Shown in pieces: positions 16,225-24,817 of a stretch of DNA of 64,000 bases. The position numbers and the translations under genes were made by a program. How positions within the stretch are numbered: position 1 is the stretch's first letter; each line of letters begins with the position of its first letter. The notes beneath the pieces were generated by a model. It made no database searches. It was not told where the DNA came from and worked only from the letters and a program-made list of their open reading frames with translations. Origin of the DNA: Aldehydirespirator sp965205155 (GTDB lineage: Bacteria > Actinomycetota > Acidimicrobiia > Acidimicrobiales > Aldehydirespiratoraceae). The DNA is taken from assembly GCA_965205155.1 (NCBI GenBank), contig OZ242033.1, positions 3,286,001 to 3,350,000 on the forward strand, given 5' to 3'.

Positions 16225-18147
16225 TCAGCCGCCGAGGTAGGCGGCCCTCACCGCGGGGTGGGTCCGGATCTCCGCCGGCGATCCGACCGCGATAACCGAG
16301 CCCTGGTCGAGGCAGTAGACCCGGTCGCAGATGTTGGTGATGAAGGCGAGGTCGTGGTCGATCACCACCACGCCGCAGCCGAGCACACCGGCGATGCGGC
16401 GGATCTGGTCCACGATGATGACCGACTCCAGCTCCGAGAAGCCCGAGGTGGGCTCGTCCAGCAGCAGGAACCCGGGGGCCTGGGCCGCGGCCCGGGCCAG
16501 CTCGAGGCGCTTGGAGGCGCCGTAGTCGAGAGCCCGGGCCCGCACCTCGGCGATATCGGAGATGCCGCACAGTTCGAGCAGGCCGGCCGCCGTCTGCTCG
16601 GCCCGCCGGGGCGAATGAGTGCCGACGAGTGCGGCCACCTCGACGTTCTCCCGCACGCTCAGGGCCTCGAACAGCCGCAGGTTCTGGAACGTGCGGGCCA
16701 GGCCACGGCGAGCCAGCCGGTGCGGCGGCAGCCCGACGATGTCGCTGCTGTCGAGACTGATCCGGCCCTGGGCGGGAACCAGGCCGGTAATGGCGTTGAG
16801 CATGGTGGTCTTGCCTGCGCCGTTGGGCCCGATGAGGCCCACCACCCGCCCGCTGCCGGCCAGGATGTGGGCGTTGTCGAGGCCCCGCAGGCCACCGAAG
16901 TCGACGGTGAGGCCGGCCGCGGCCAGCCGGATCGGGGTCTGAGCATGGACCGGGCTCGGAACGTCGACGGCGCCTTCGCTGGACGCCGCATCCAGGGCGC
17001 CGCTGATCCGGAGCCATCGTCGCAGCTGGGGGCCGAGCCAGTCGGCCAGCTCCCAGTCGTCCATCAGCCCCCGGGGCCGCAGGACCATGAAGCCGAGCAT
17101 CGAGGCGCCCAGCGCCAGGTCCGACAGGCCCGGACGCAGAACAATGTCGAACGGGCCGGGGTCGACGTCGGGACCCGACACGACCCGGGCGGCCTCGGTC
17201 AGCACGGTGATGACGACGGTGCCGAGAGCCGCGCCGGTGATGCTGTTGCGGCCGCCGACGACCAGCATGGTGATGGTCAGCAGGGTGTAGTCGATGAAGA
17301 ACCGCTCGGGCGAGATGGTGCCGGTCAGCCAAACCCGCAGCGACGCCCCGACCGCGACCACCGCCACCGACAGCAGCAGGGCCCACATCTGGTGGGTGGC
17401 GGGGTGTATACCCAGCGAGCGGGCGGCCACGCCGTCCTCGCGCACCGCCCGGGCCAGCCGGGCCGATCGCGACCGGCGGTAGAGGCCGGCCACGACCAGA
17501 GCCAGGATGAACGCCCCGTACGCGTAGCCCCGCCCGGCCATGGCGGTGCCGGGCCGGAAGCTCAGCCCGGCCCGGTTGCCGCCGGTCAGGTCGGTCCAGT
17601 TGACGGCCAGCTCGAAGGTGGCGAACAGCAGCGACAGCGTGATGACGGTGGGGGCGATGGCGCCCGACGCCGCGGCCGAGCGCACCAGCCCGAGCCCGAC
17701 CACCGCGGCCACGGCCACGGTCAGCGACACCGCGACCGCGATGGCCGCGGCCGGGTGCACGGTGATGTCCACCAGCCCGAACGGGGCGTCGGGCACCAGG
17801 CGGGCCTTGCGCTCGCCGTCGATGGCGAACAGCACGAAGGCGTACCCGGCCACCGCTCCGAACCCGACGTGGCCGAACGACAGGATCCCGGTGTTGCCGA
17901 TGAAGATCTGCATCCCGACCACGACGGTGGCGTTGATGAGCAGCGACGTGAACAGCCGCTCGGAGGCTGCGTCGCCCACCCCCCAGACGTAGAGGAGTCC
18001 GACCGCGGCGACTGCGGCGAACAGCAGGCCGCCGGCGGCGATGTCCGGCAGCATCCGCCGGGCCAGGCCGGTCACACCCGCTCCACCGGCCACACCCGCT
18101 CCCCCGCTCACACCCGCTCCCCCGGCCACACCCGCTCCCCCGCTCAC
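16225..18147 (-). CDS. fused LivM-LivG: ABC transporter permease plus ATPase
   Basis: One continuous 640 aa frame that joins a LivM-type permease (about 35-360; IGNTGILSFGHVGFGAVAGYAF is quoted in part as SFGHVGFGAVAGYAF) to a LivG-type ATPase (about 400-640). Walker A is GPNGAGKT at 440-447, Q-loop ARTFQNLRLF, Walker B FLLLDEPTSG, and the H-loop VIDHDLAFITN. The ABC signature is degenerate, DYGASKRLELARA. The likely GTG start at 18147 overlaps the livH stop as GTGA; five in-frame GTG codons occur in an 18-bp tandem repeat, giving an N-terminus of repeated GAGV(S/A)GG. Substrate type is branched-chain amino acids, amides or urea by family. Confidence 0.88.
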   Translation of the reverse strand: MSGGAGVAGGAGVSGGAGVAGGAGVTGLARRMLPDIAAGGLLFAAVAAVGLLYVWGVGDAASERLFTSLLINATVVVGMQIFIGNTGILSFGHVGFGAVAGYAFVLFAIDGERKARLVPDAPFGLVDITVHPAAAIAVAVSLTVAVAAVVGLGLVRSAAASGAIAPTVITLSLLFATFELAVNWTDLTGGNRAGLSFRPGTAMAGRGYAYGAFILALVVAGLYRRSRSARLARAVREDGVAARSLGIHPATHQMWALLLSVAVVAVGASLRVWLTGTISPERFFIDYTLLTITMLVVGGRNSITGAALGTVVITVLTEAARVVSGPDVDPGPFDIVLRPGLSDLALGASMLGFMVLRPRGLMDDWELADWLGPQLRRWLRISGALDAASSEGAVDVPSPVHAQTPIRLAAAGLTVDFGGLRGLDNAHILAGSGRVVGLIGPNGAGKTTMLNAITGLVPAQGRISLDSSDIVGLPPHRLARRGLARTFQNLRLFEALSVRENVEVAALVGTHSPRRAEQTAAGLLELCGISDIAEVRARALDYGASKRLELARAAAQAPGFLLLDEPTSGFSELESVIIVDQIRRIAGVLGCGVVVIDHDLAFITNICDRVYCLDQGSVIAVGSPAEIRTHPAVRAAYLGG

Positions 18148-18156
18148 ACCCGCTCC
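18073..18156. repeat. 18-bp tandem repeat at the livH-livMG junction
   Basis: About 4.7 copies of an 18-bp unit (minus strand GTGAGCGGGGGAGCGGGT, with some units GTGGCC...). It covers the livH stop and the livMG start. Every unit supplies an in-frame GTG. Confidence 0.9.
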
Positions 18157-19031
18157 GCGGCGGCGGTCTGCAGCATCCCGGCGGGCCGGAAGATGAACAG
18201 CAGCGCGATCAGCACGAAGACGATCCCGTTGACCATGCCGTCGACCTCGTCGGGCAGCCTCGACACGAGCTGCACCTCGACCACGCCGAGCACGAGGCCG
18301 CCGACCACCGCTCCCTGGAGCCGGCCCAGGCCGCCGATGAGGGCCGCGAGGACGCCCTTGAGCATGGGGATGAGCCCGGCCGCGGGCGCGGCCCGGCCGG
18401 TCCTCATGAGGAACAGCACCGCCGCCACCCCCGCCAGCAGCCCGGCCAGCGCGAACGCGGCGCGGATCACGAGGTTGCTGCGGACACCGAGCAACTGGGC
18501 GGTGTCGAAGTCCTCGGCCGCGGCCCGGATGGCCATCCCGTAGACCGTCTTGCGCAGGATGGCCAGCGTGGCCAGCAGCGTCGCCACCGTGACCGCGACC
18601 ACCGCGACGTCGACCACCTCGACCCGCACCCCGCCCACCGACACGGTGTTGTTGATCCAGCTCGGCCGGTCGAACGCCCGGGCGCTGGCCGACACGTACA
18701 TGACGAAGCCGGCCTGCACCACGAAGTGCACGCCGAAGGACATGAGCAGCATGGCGAAGTCGCTGGCGCCCCTCACCCACCTGAACGCCACCAGTTCCAG
18801 GGCCACCGACGTGGCGATCGAAGTGGCCACGATGACCGGGACCAGCGCCCACCAGTCCAGCCCGAGGAGGGTCAGCCCGTATGCCACGTAGGCGCTGACT
18901 GTGATGAGCTCGCCGTGGGCGAAGTTGATCATGCGCATGACCCCGAAGGTCAGGCCGATCCCCAGCGCCAGCAGGGCGTACTCGCTGCCGAGGCCGAGCC
19001 CGTCGATCAGCTGCTGGATGAACTCGACCAT
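18144..19031 (-). CDS. branched-chain-type ABC transporter permease LivH
   Basis: 295 aa membrane protein with about eight helices. The opening QQLIDGLGLGSEYALLALG and the GLTFGVMRMINFAHGELI segment (quoted in parts) are characteristic of LivH permeases, as is RAAAEDFDTAQLLGVR in the cytoplasmic coupling loop and VLGGLGRLQGAVVGG-like sequence near the end (here LIGGLGRLQGAVVGG). It follows livF by 13 bases and overlaps livMG. The last codons run into the 18-bp tandem repeat. Confidence 0.93.
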   Translation of the reverse strand: MVEFIQQLIDGLGLGSEYALLALGIGLTFGVMRMINFAHGELITVSAYVAYGLTLLGLDWWALVPVIVATSIATSVALELVAFRWVRGASDFAMLLMSFGVHFVVQAGFVMYVSASARAFDRPSWINNTVSVGGVRVEVVDVAVVAVTVATLLATLAILRKTVYGMAIRAAAEDFDTAQLLGVRSNLVIRAAFALAGLLAGVAAVLFLMRTGRAAPAAGLIPMLKGVLAALIGGLGRLQGAVVGGLVLGVVEVQLVSRLPDEVDGMVNGIVFVLIALLFIFRPAGMLQTAAAERV

Positions 19032-19044
19032 CAGGTGCCGCCCG

Positions 19045-19752
19045 TCACGTGCCGTTGCCGAGGAACGCCTCGAAGAGGTCCTCGCGCTCGGCCAGCTCGC
19101 CGGCCGCGCCGCTGGCGACGATGTCGCCGCTGCGCATGATGTAGGCGGTGTCGGCCATCTCGAGTAGGCGGTGGGCGTCCTGCTCGACGACGAGCAGGGT
19201 GGTGCCCGCGGCGGCCAGTTCGCCGAGCAGGTCGAACACCTGGCTGCGCAGCAGGGGCGCCAGCCCGAGGGCGGGCTCGTCCATCAGCAGCACACTCGGC
19301 CGGCTCATCAGCGCCCGGGCGATGGCCAGCTGCTGGGCCTCGCCGCCCGACAGCAGGCCCGCGGGCGTGGACCGCTGGCGGCCGAGCACCTCGAAGCGCT
19401 CCATCATCTCGGCGGCGAGCCGGCGGCGGGTTCGCCCGGCGGTGAGGATCCCGGCGACGAGCAGGTTCTCCTCGGTGGTCAGCCCGGTCAGGATCCGGCG
19501 GTGCTCCGGGACCAGGGCGACGCCGGCCCGCAGCATCCGCTGGGGCGACCAGCCGGTGACGTCGGTCCGGTGCCAGTGGATGGAGCCGCCGCTGGGGGTG
19601 CGCAGCCCGACGATGGCGTTCAGCAGGCTGCTCTTGCCCGCTCCGTTGGGGCCGATGAGGGCGACCAGCTCGCCTTCGGGGACCGCGATCGAGGCGCCGT
19701 GGACCGCCCGGACGCTGCCGTAGGTGACCTCAACCCGATCAAGGGTCAGCAC
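19045..19752 (-). CDS. branched-chain-type ABC transporter ATPase LivF
   Basis: 235 aa ATPase. Walker A GPNGAGKS at 34-41, signature LSGGEAQQLAIARAL, Walker B VLLMDEPALGLAP (typical LivF DEPxxGLAP), and the closing VEQDAHRLLEMADTAYIM. GTG start at 19752. It lies 44 bases downstream of the binding-protein gene and before livH, giving the operon order K-F-H-MG. Confidence 0.94.
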   Translation of the reverse strand: MLTLDRVEVTYGSVRAVHGASIAVPEGELVALIGPNGAGKSSLLNAIVGLRTPSGGSIHWHRTDVTGWSPQRMLRAGVALVPEHRRILTGLTTEENLLVAGILTAGRTRRRLAAEMMERFEVLGRQRSTPAGLLSGGEAQQLAIARALMSRPSVLLMDEPALGLAPLLRSQVFDLLGELAAAGTTLLVVEQDAHRLLEMADTAYIMRSGDIVASGAAGELAEREDLFEAFLGNGT

Positions 19753-19796
19753 GGCGTCCGGGCGGTCCGGATGGTCCGAATGTTGGGCGGTTGCGC

Positions 19797-21158
19797 TCAG
19801 CCGTAGACCGCGGCAAGGGTCGGCTGGCCGTTCACGACCTCGTGCACGTACACGGGCGTGTTGGGCGAGCCTCCCCCGTTGTAGGCCAGCACCCCGGTCA
19901 GGCCGTCGACGCCGGTACCGGCAACGATGGCCTCGCCCACGGTGACCGGTTCGAGCGAGCCGGAGCGGATGACGGCGTCGGCGACCACGAGGATGGCGTC
20001 GGCGGCCAGCGCCGAGTACGACTCGCTCTCGAGGACGCCGCCCTTGGCGGCCTCGTAGCTGGCCAGGAAGCGCACCATCCGGCCGTCGGGCTCGGGGAAG
20101 GTGTGCGAGGTGTGGAAGAAGCCCTCCACGCCGTCCACGAAGTAGCCGCCGGTGGCGGTGAAGGCGTCGGCCACCAGCATCTCGGCGCCGACCTCGGCCT
20201 CGCTGAGCTGGGCCCCCAGGATGGCGGCCTGGAAGGCCAGCAGCGCCGAGTACACGACGTCGGGCTGGGGGTCGAGGCCGGCGATCTCGTTGACCTGGGC
20301 CGAGAAGTCGGTGGTCTGGGCGGGCACGAACGGGTAGTCGCCGAGCACCTCGCCGCCGAGCGACTCGAACTCCTCGGTGAAGACCTCCACGACGTAGCCG
20401 AAGTAGGGTCCCGGGACGCTGAAGGTGACCGCGGTCGTCCAGCCCTTCTCGATGGCGAACTGGGCGGCCGCCACCGCCTGGGCGGTGTCGGTGAACGAGG
20501 CCAGCAGCGACAACTGCTCAGGGTCGGCCAGCAGCGGCTCGGTGGACGACACCGAGATGGTCGGCACCCGGGCGGCGGTCACCTGGAGGATGGCCTGGTT
20601 GACGTCGAAGAAGGCCGGGCCGAGGATGGCGGTGACGTTCTCGTCGAGCAGCTCCTGGGCGACCCGACCGGCTGTCTCGGGATCTCCCTCGATGTCGCGG
20701 ATCACCATCTCGACCGGATGGCCGTCCACGCCGCCCCAGCAGTTGAGGAGCTCGACGAAGTACTCGGCCGCCTTGGCCGCCGGGATGTCGACGAAGCCTC
20801 CGAGGTCGGAGAAGTCTGCGGCGTAGCCGATCCGCAGCGGCTCCCCCTGCGGGGCCGGGCCGCAGTCGGCCAGGTCGGCGGCCAGGATGGCGTCGACGTC
20901 GAGGTCCATGGGCGCGGCGGGCTCAGACTCGGCCGGCTCGGGCTCCGCGGCCCCAGGCTCCGACGGCTCCGGCTCCGCGGCCCCAGGCTCCGGCGGCTCG
21001 GGCTCGGCCGGGGCCTCAGGTGCTTCGGTGGGCGCTGGGGCCGCCGCGGTGGTACTGGCCGGCTCGGCATCGCCGTCGTCGTCCCCGCAGGCCGCGGCCA
21101 CGAGCACGAGCGCCAGCATGGCGGCCAGGATCCGGAAGGATCTCTTCCTGGTTGTCAT
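19797..21158 (-). CDS. Liv-type ABC transporter substrate-binding lipoprotein
   Basis: 453 aa periplasmic-binding-protein fold type I protein. It has a lipoprotein signal (MTTRKRSFRILAAMLALVL, lipobox VAAAC with Cys at about 25). A ~60-residue Ala/Pro/Glu linker follows, with imperfect EPEPxEPGAA repeats. The mature domain begins around LRIGYAADFSDLGGF and continues with AAEYFVELLNCWGG. AGGGGG precedes the ATG as ribosome-binding site. It heads the K-F-H-MG cassette; ligand is unknown, but an alpha/beta hydrolase gene just upstream may act on the imported compound. Confidence 0.9.
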   Translation of the reverse strand: MTTRKRSFRILAAMLALVLVAAACGDDDGDAEPASTTAAAPAPTEAPEAPAEPEPPEPGAAEPEPSEPGAAEPEPAESEPAAPMDLDVDAILAADLADCGPAPQGEPLRIGYAADFSDLGGFVDIPAAKAAEYFVELLNCWGGVDGHPVEMVIRDIEGDPETAGRVAQELLDENVTAILGPAFFDVNQAILQVTAARVPTISVSSTEPLLADPEQLSLLASFTDTAQAVAAAQFAIEKGWTTAVTFSVPGPYFGYVVEVFTEEFESLGGEVLGDYPFVPAQTTDFSAQVNEIAGLDPQPDVVYSALLAFQAAILGAQLSEAEVGAEMLVADAFTATGGYFVDGVEGFFHTSHTFPEPDGRMVRFLASYEAAKGGVLESESYSALAADAILVVADAVIRSGSLEPVTVGEAIVAGTGVDGLTGVLAYNGGGSPNTPVYVHEVVNGQPTLAAVYG

Positions 21159-21207
21159 TGGTTTCCCCCTTGTGGGATTCGTGGGCTGTCCTTGGACAGG
21201 TCATTGG

Positions 21208-22041
21208 TCACGCCGTTGTCAAGAAGTCGGCGACGAGCCGGTTGAACCGGTCGGGGTTCTCGATGAACATGAAGTGGTTGCCGCCCTCGTCGGCTGGGAT
21301 CGACTCGAACCGGGCGCCGGGGGTTTGCTCGGCGGCCCAGCGGGTGGCCGAGGCCGGTACGAACGACCCCTCGCCGGCGATGTAGAGGGAGGGCCGGTTG
21401 ATCCGGGGCGGCACGTCGCGCCAGTCGGCCAGGATGTCGGTGAAGAACTCGCGGGCCGACAGCGGCCCCGGCATGCGGGCGTTCTCGGCCAGCAGCCAGG
21501 CCTTGTCCTCGGTGGAGATGTTCTCGGTGACCATCCCGTCGATGAGGCCGGGCACGACCTGGGCGGCTGCGCCGGCGGTGAGGCCGTTGAAGATCCCGAA
21601 GAAGGCCTCGGCGCTGAGGATCGACCCGTAGTCGGCGACCTGCTGCTCGGTGAAGGCGGGGTTGGCGATGGGGTGGGTCATCATGTCCACGAACACGGCC
21701 TTGTCGATGCCGTCGCCGGCGAACAGGTCGAAGTACGACCACAGCACGCAGCACCCCATCGAGTGGCCGAGTACGTGGGCGGGCTGCCCGGCCACCTTGT
21801 CGATCACGGTTCGGAGGTCCACGGCGTAGCGGGCGATGCGATAGCCGTGGTCGGGCCGCTCGGATTCGCCGTGGCCCCGCAGGTCGAAGGTGATGACCCT
21901 GAAGCGGTCGCTCAGGCCGGCCACCTGCCGCTCGAACAGCGCCGCGGTCTGGTTCCACCCGTGGACCAGAACCAGCGGGTGGCCGGTCCCGGCCACGTCG
22001 TAGTGCAACTCGATGCCGTCGTTGGTGGTCAGTGTCGCCAT
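21208..22041 (-). CDS. alpha/beta hydrolase
   Basis: 277 aa from the ATG at 22041, preceded by AAGGAG at good distance; the 32-residue upstream extension is unlikely. HGWNQ near 28-31 forms the oxyanion region, LGHSMGCC holds nucleophile S94, and the catalytic His is likely in EGGNHFMFIENPDRF near the C-terminus. It resembles enol-lactonase/arylesterase-type hydrolases. It is transcribed toward the Liv cassette with 49 bases between and is divergent from the AraC regulator, a layout suggesting uptake and hydrolysis of one substrate under AraC control (inference). Confidence 0.87.
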   Translation of the reverse strand: MATLTTNDGIELHYDVAGTGHPLVLVHGWNQTAALFERQVAGLSDRFRVITFDLRGHGESERPDHGYRIARYAVDLRTVIDKVAGQPAHVLGHSMGCCVLWSYFDLFAGDGIDKAVFVDMMTHPIANPAFTEQQVADYGSILSAEAFFGIFNGLTAGAAAQVVPGLIDGMVTENISTEDKAWLLAENARMPGPLSAREFFTDILADWRDVPPRINRPSLYIAGEGSFVPASATRWAAEQTPGARFESIPADEGGNHFMFIENPDRFNRLVADFLTTA

Positions 22042-22272
22042 GGCTCGACTCCTTGAGGTCATTGGATGCCCGAAGCCGCGGAGCGCGGGCTGCAACAGCG
22101 GCCCGCGCCGCGGGGCGAGGGAAATGGGACAATCCATGGCAGTCGCTCGGGGCCGGCGCGGCTATCCGTCGAGCGTCGGCTGCTGTCCACCGAGCGCCCG
22201 CTGCTGTCCAGATCGGGGGTTTCTTTGTCCGTTTTGCGCAACCGACCCTGGACAGGCCGACCGCGGGGGCCG

Positions 22273-22278
22273 TACTGT
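22273..22278 (+). promoter_or_regulatory. candidate -10 box TACTGT before the AraC-type gene
   Basis: TACTGT with 7 bases to the ATG at 22286; no ribosome-binding site is possible in between. Confidence 0.45.
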
Positions 22279-22285
22279 CCCCTGT

Positions 22286-23224
22286 ATGCGGGCCGCGGCG
22301 ACGTTCCAGCGGTACACGAACATCGACCACCAGGCCGAGCAGCTGACCGGCTTCGACCAGGCCTACCAGCAGCTGGACAGCGGCTCCTACGACGGCGCGT
22401 TCCTGGCCTGCGACAGCGACGAGGTGGGATTCTTCGTCGAGCGCACCAACCGGCGGCTCGGCCAGCAGGGTGCGGGGCCGAGCGGCGTCATCAGCGCGGT
22501 GGTGCTGCTGAGCGATTTCGGCCACACGCTCTCGAACGGCTCGCCGTTCACCATGGACGACGTGCTGCTGGTGGGACCGGGCGGCGCCTATGAGGCCGTG
22601 GTCGGCTCGGCGGTAGAGCCGGCTGTGTTCAGCGTGTCGCTGGAGTCGGCGACCGCGCTGCCGCTGCGCCGCCTGTCGAACCAGCAGGCGGGGCGCATTC
22701 GCCGGGTCGCCGATCCCGAACTCAGCAGGAAGTTCCGGGCGCTGGCAGCCAACATCCTGCGATCCTGGGAGGCGGCCTCCCAGAGCATCTCCATGCCGCG
22801 GGCGGTCGTGCACGGGCTGATGCTCGAGCTGCTCACCGCACCCAGCGCGGCGCAGGGATCGTCACACGGCTCGATACAGCTCTACCGGGCTGCCCGCGAC
22901 GTGATGCTCGATGCGCTCATGGAGCCGCTGACCGTGCCCGAGGTCGCCGCTCGGGTGGGGACGTCGCGCCGTACGCTCGAGCAGGCCTTCGACAAGTGCG
23001 CATCCGTGAGTCCGGCGCGGTTCCACAAGCTGCTCAGGCTCAACAACGCCCGACGGCTGCTCGAGAGCGGCCGGCACTCCGTGAGCCGGGCGGCCACCAG
23101 CAGCGGCCTGCATCATCTCGGCCGCTTCTCGAGCGAGTACCACGACCTCTTCGGTGAGTTGCCCTCGGAGACGGCCAAGCGGGCCAAGGCACTCATCATC
23201 GACCCCGTTCCTGCCGGAGTCTGA
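22286..23224 (+). CDS. AraC family transcriptional regulator
   Basis: 312 aa from ATG 22286; the frame upstream is open but reads through the divergent promoter region. The N-terminal ~190 residues match the AraC_binding_2/AtoC-like sensor type (QAYQQLDSGSYDGAF, then a cupin-like section). The C-terminal ~95 residues hold the double helix-turn-helix: MEPLTVPEVAARVGTSRRTL (quoted in part) and the second half FHKLLRLNNARRLL...LHHLGRFSSEY. It is divergent from the alpha/beta hydrolase-Liv block and is its most likely regulator (inference from orientation). Confidence 0.88.
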   Translation: MRAAATFQRYTNIDHQAEQLTGFDQAYQQLDSGSYDGAFLACDSDEVGFFVERTNRRLGQQGAGPSGVISAVVLLSDFGHTLSNGSPFTMDDVLLVGPGGAYEAVVGSAVEPAVFSVSLESATALPLRRLSNQQAGRIRRVADPELSRKFRALAANILRSWEAASQSISMPRAVVHGLMLELLTAPSAAQGSSHGSIQLYRAARDVMLDALMEPLTVPEVAARVGTSRRTLEQAFDKCASVSPARFHKLLRLNNARRLLESGRHSVSRAATSSGLHHLGRFSSEYHDLFGELPSETAKRAKALIIDPVPAGV

Positions 23225-23279
23225 GCGGCCGATCCTTCCCCCCGGCGCTATCGGGGGGGTCTCGCGGCGTGTTCGACCC

Positions 23280-23909
23280 TCAGGCCGCGGCCGCCCGGGG
23301 CGCGGGCTCGGGGACGGTCCAGTCCCGCGGCATGGCCGAGAAGTCGAAGAACGGCTCGTGGTCATCCTCCGCCACCGCGTCGGCGATCTGCGCGTAGAAG
23401 CCCTGCCCGGTCTCGGCCGCGAAGGTGATCGCAACCCCGTCGCCGGCCCCGGCCTCGGGGCGCTGCACGTACTCCGGGAACGGCACCTCGTCCGCCTCGC
23501 CCTCGGTGTAGCCCCGGGCGAAGAGCTGCTCGAGCACCCCGAACCCGTCGTGGCGCACCAGCTTGGGGCCCCGCACCGACCCTCCCAACCGCCGGACGTG
23601 GGCGGTGAAGGTGTCGAGGTCGTAGGTCTCGTAGGCGACGTGTTGGCACGAATGGTCGCCGTGACGCTCGACGAACCTCGTCACCTGGGAACGCTCGGCC
23701 CGGTCGATGCCCTCGATCAGCGCTACCCCGAAGTCCCCGAAGTCGATGCACCAGAGCTTCATGCTCGAGTCGGGATCATCGGGACGCACGTCGTCGATCC
23801 GGTTGATGAGCGTCCCGCCCTCGACCTCGATGTGGAACCACGCCCAACGCTCGATCGAGCCCGTCTCGCAGGCGTAGGTGATGTGATCAACCTTCTTGAG
23901 GTGTGCCAT
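23280..23909 (-). CDS. VOC-superfamily protein, 4-hydroxyphenylpyruvate dioxygenase-like
   Basis: 209 aa. It opens with KKVDHITYAC, where DH is a usual first metal ligand position, followed by WFHIEVEGG. A later FVERHGDHSCQHVAYETYDLD segment resembles the HPPD N-terminal half, with H as a possible second ligand. It is much shorter than HPPD (~350-400) and may be a one-unit VOC enzyme or a non-catalytic relative. It has a canonical AAGGAGG ribosome-binding site. It is divergent from an Lrp-type regulator across an AT-rich 144-base gap, suggesting aromatic amino acid control (inference). Confidence 0.72.
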   Translation of the reverse strand: MAHLKKVDHITYACETGSIERWAWFHIEVEGGTLINRIDDVRPDDPDSSMKLWCIDFGDFGVALIEGIDRAERSQVTRFVERHGDHSCQHVAYETYDLDTFTAHVRRLGGSVRGPKLVRHDGFGVLEQLFARGYTEGEADEVPFPEYVQRPEAGAGDGVAITFAAETGQGFYAQIADAVAEDDHEPFFDFSAMPRDWTVPEPAPRAAAA

Positions 23910-23957
23910 GGACCTGCCTCCTTGTGCCGCAGCCGGGTCGTTGAGTCAGACCTCATA

Positions 23958-23973
23958 TGATCAAACTGATCAC
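23958..23973. promoter_or_regulatory. candidate operator: two TGATCA sites
   Basis: TGATCAAACTGATCA contains two palindromic TGATCA hexamers 10 bp apart, one helical turn. They lie in the AT-rich gap between the divergent VOC and Lrp genes, a typical position for an autoregulating Lrp/AsnC protein. The whole gap (23910-24053) is far richer in A+T than its surroundings. Binding is an inference. Confidence 0.45.
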
Positions 23974-24053
23974 TTGTTTCCAAGAGATATAGGCAGTATT
24001 CTCATAGTTCTTCTATAAGTCGATCATTATGACGGTCAGGAGAGGTTCTAGAC

Positions 24054-24557
24054 ATGCCTGAGAGACGCGATTTGCACATGTCGCTGGACGACATTGATTG
24101 CAGGCTGATCGGGGTGCTGCGCCGGCGGCCCCGCAGCAGCGTGTCGGAGATGGCCCGGCTGACGGGCCTCGCCCGGGGGACGGTGCACGACCGCATCAAG
24201 CGCCTGGAGTCCCGCCGGGTGATCCTGGGCTACGGGCCCGATATCGAGCCACGCTCGGCCGGGTTCGGCGTCTGCGCCTTCACGACTCTCACCATCGCTC
24301 AGGGAGCCCACGAGAGCACCGTGCGGGCGCTGTCCGAGATCGACGAGATCCTCGAGATCCACACCGTGACCGGACGGGGCGACCTGCTCGCGAAGATCGT
24401 GGCGGCCACCAACGACGATCTCCACGCGACCCTCCAGCAGATCGCCGCCATCGACGCGGTGCGCCGGACCGAGACGCTGCTCGCCCTGCACACCGGCCTG
24501 CTGCGCAACGTCGCCGACCTCGTCGCCGCGGGCAGTACGAAGCGGGGGGCAGCATGA
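24054..24557 (+). CDS. Lrp/AsnC family transcriptional regulator
   Basis: 167 aa. The N-terminal helix-turn-helix (about 9-60) reads LDDIDCRLIGVLRRRPRSSV with recognition helix ARGTVHDRIKRLE; the C-terminal RAM domain (about 70-150) includes EIDEILEIHTVTGRGDLL. AGGAGAGG precedes the ATG. It is divergent from the VOC gene with candidate operators between, so it probably regulates that gene and itself in response to a small molecule, perhaps an amino acid (inference). Confidence 0.92.
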   Translation: MPERRDLHMSLDDIDCRLIGVLRRRPRSSVSEMARLTGLARGTVHDRIKRLESRRVILGYGPDIEPRSAGFGVCAFTTLTIAQGAHESTVRALSEIDEILEIHTVTGRGDLLAKIVAATNDDLHATLQQIAAIDAVRRTETLLALHTGLLRNVADLVAAGSTKRGAA

Positions 24558-24622
24558 ACGACAAGCAGGCCGGAGCGAAGCCGGTCCTACTCGCGGGAGG
24601 CAACCCCCAGATCCCGTGGTGG

Positions 24623-24696
24623 TGGAGGTGAGGGGATTCGAACCCCTGGCCTCCTCGATGCGACCGAGGCGCTCTAGCCAACTGAGCTACACCCCC
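24623..24696 (-). tRNA. tRNA-Ala (anticodon CGC)
   Basis: 74-nt cloverleaf without encoded CCA. The acceptor stem GGGGGTG pairs with CACCTCC and contains the G3:U70 identity pair of tRNA-Ala. D arm GCTC/GAGC, anticodon stem CCTCG/CGAGG with loop GTCGCAT (anticodon CGC, T33 and A37), T arm AGGGG-TTCGAAT-CCCCT, discriminator A. Confidence 0.96.
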
Positions 24697-24773
24697 GCGG
24701 GAACGAGCGAGTTTAGCGGCGCGGCCTCCCACACCGGACCACCGCGCTGGACATGGATCGCCTGAGGACGTGC

Positions 24774-24816
24774 CAGCCGTTGGCGAAGCGCCTCAGAGGC
24801 ATGGCCACCGCGTCGC
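24774..24816 (-). pseudogene. remnant of the 3' end of a 29937-30443-type membrane protein gene
   Basis: 43 bases that match 29938-29980 with three or so mismatches, that is, the last codons (DAVAMPLRRFANG here, DAVAMPLGRVANG there). The stop codon is lost (TGG for TGA), and similarity ends just before the neighbouring binding-protein gene's stop. No upstream part of the gene is present. Confidence 0.65.
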
Positions 24817-24817
24817 G

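Noticed and set aside
16225..18852. 875-codon frame as one protein
   Set aside because: The first ~235 codons are an out-of-frame reading of livH (Gly/Arg/His-rich); the real start is at the livH stop overlap.
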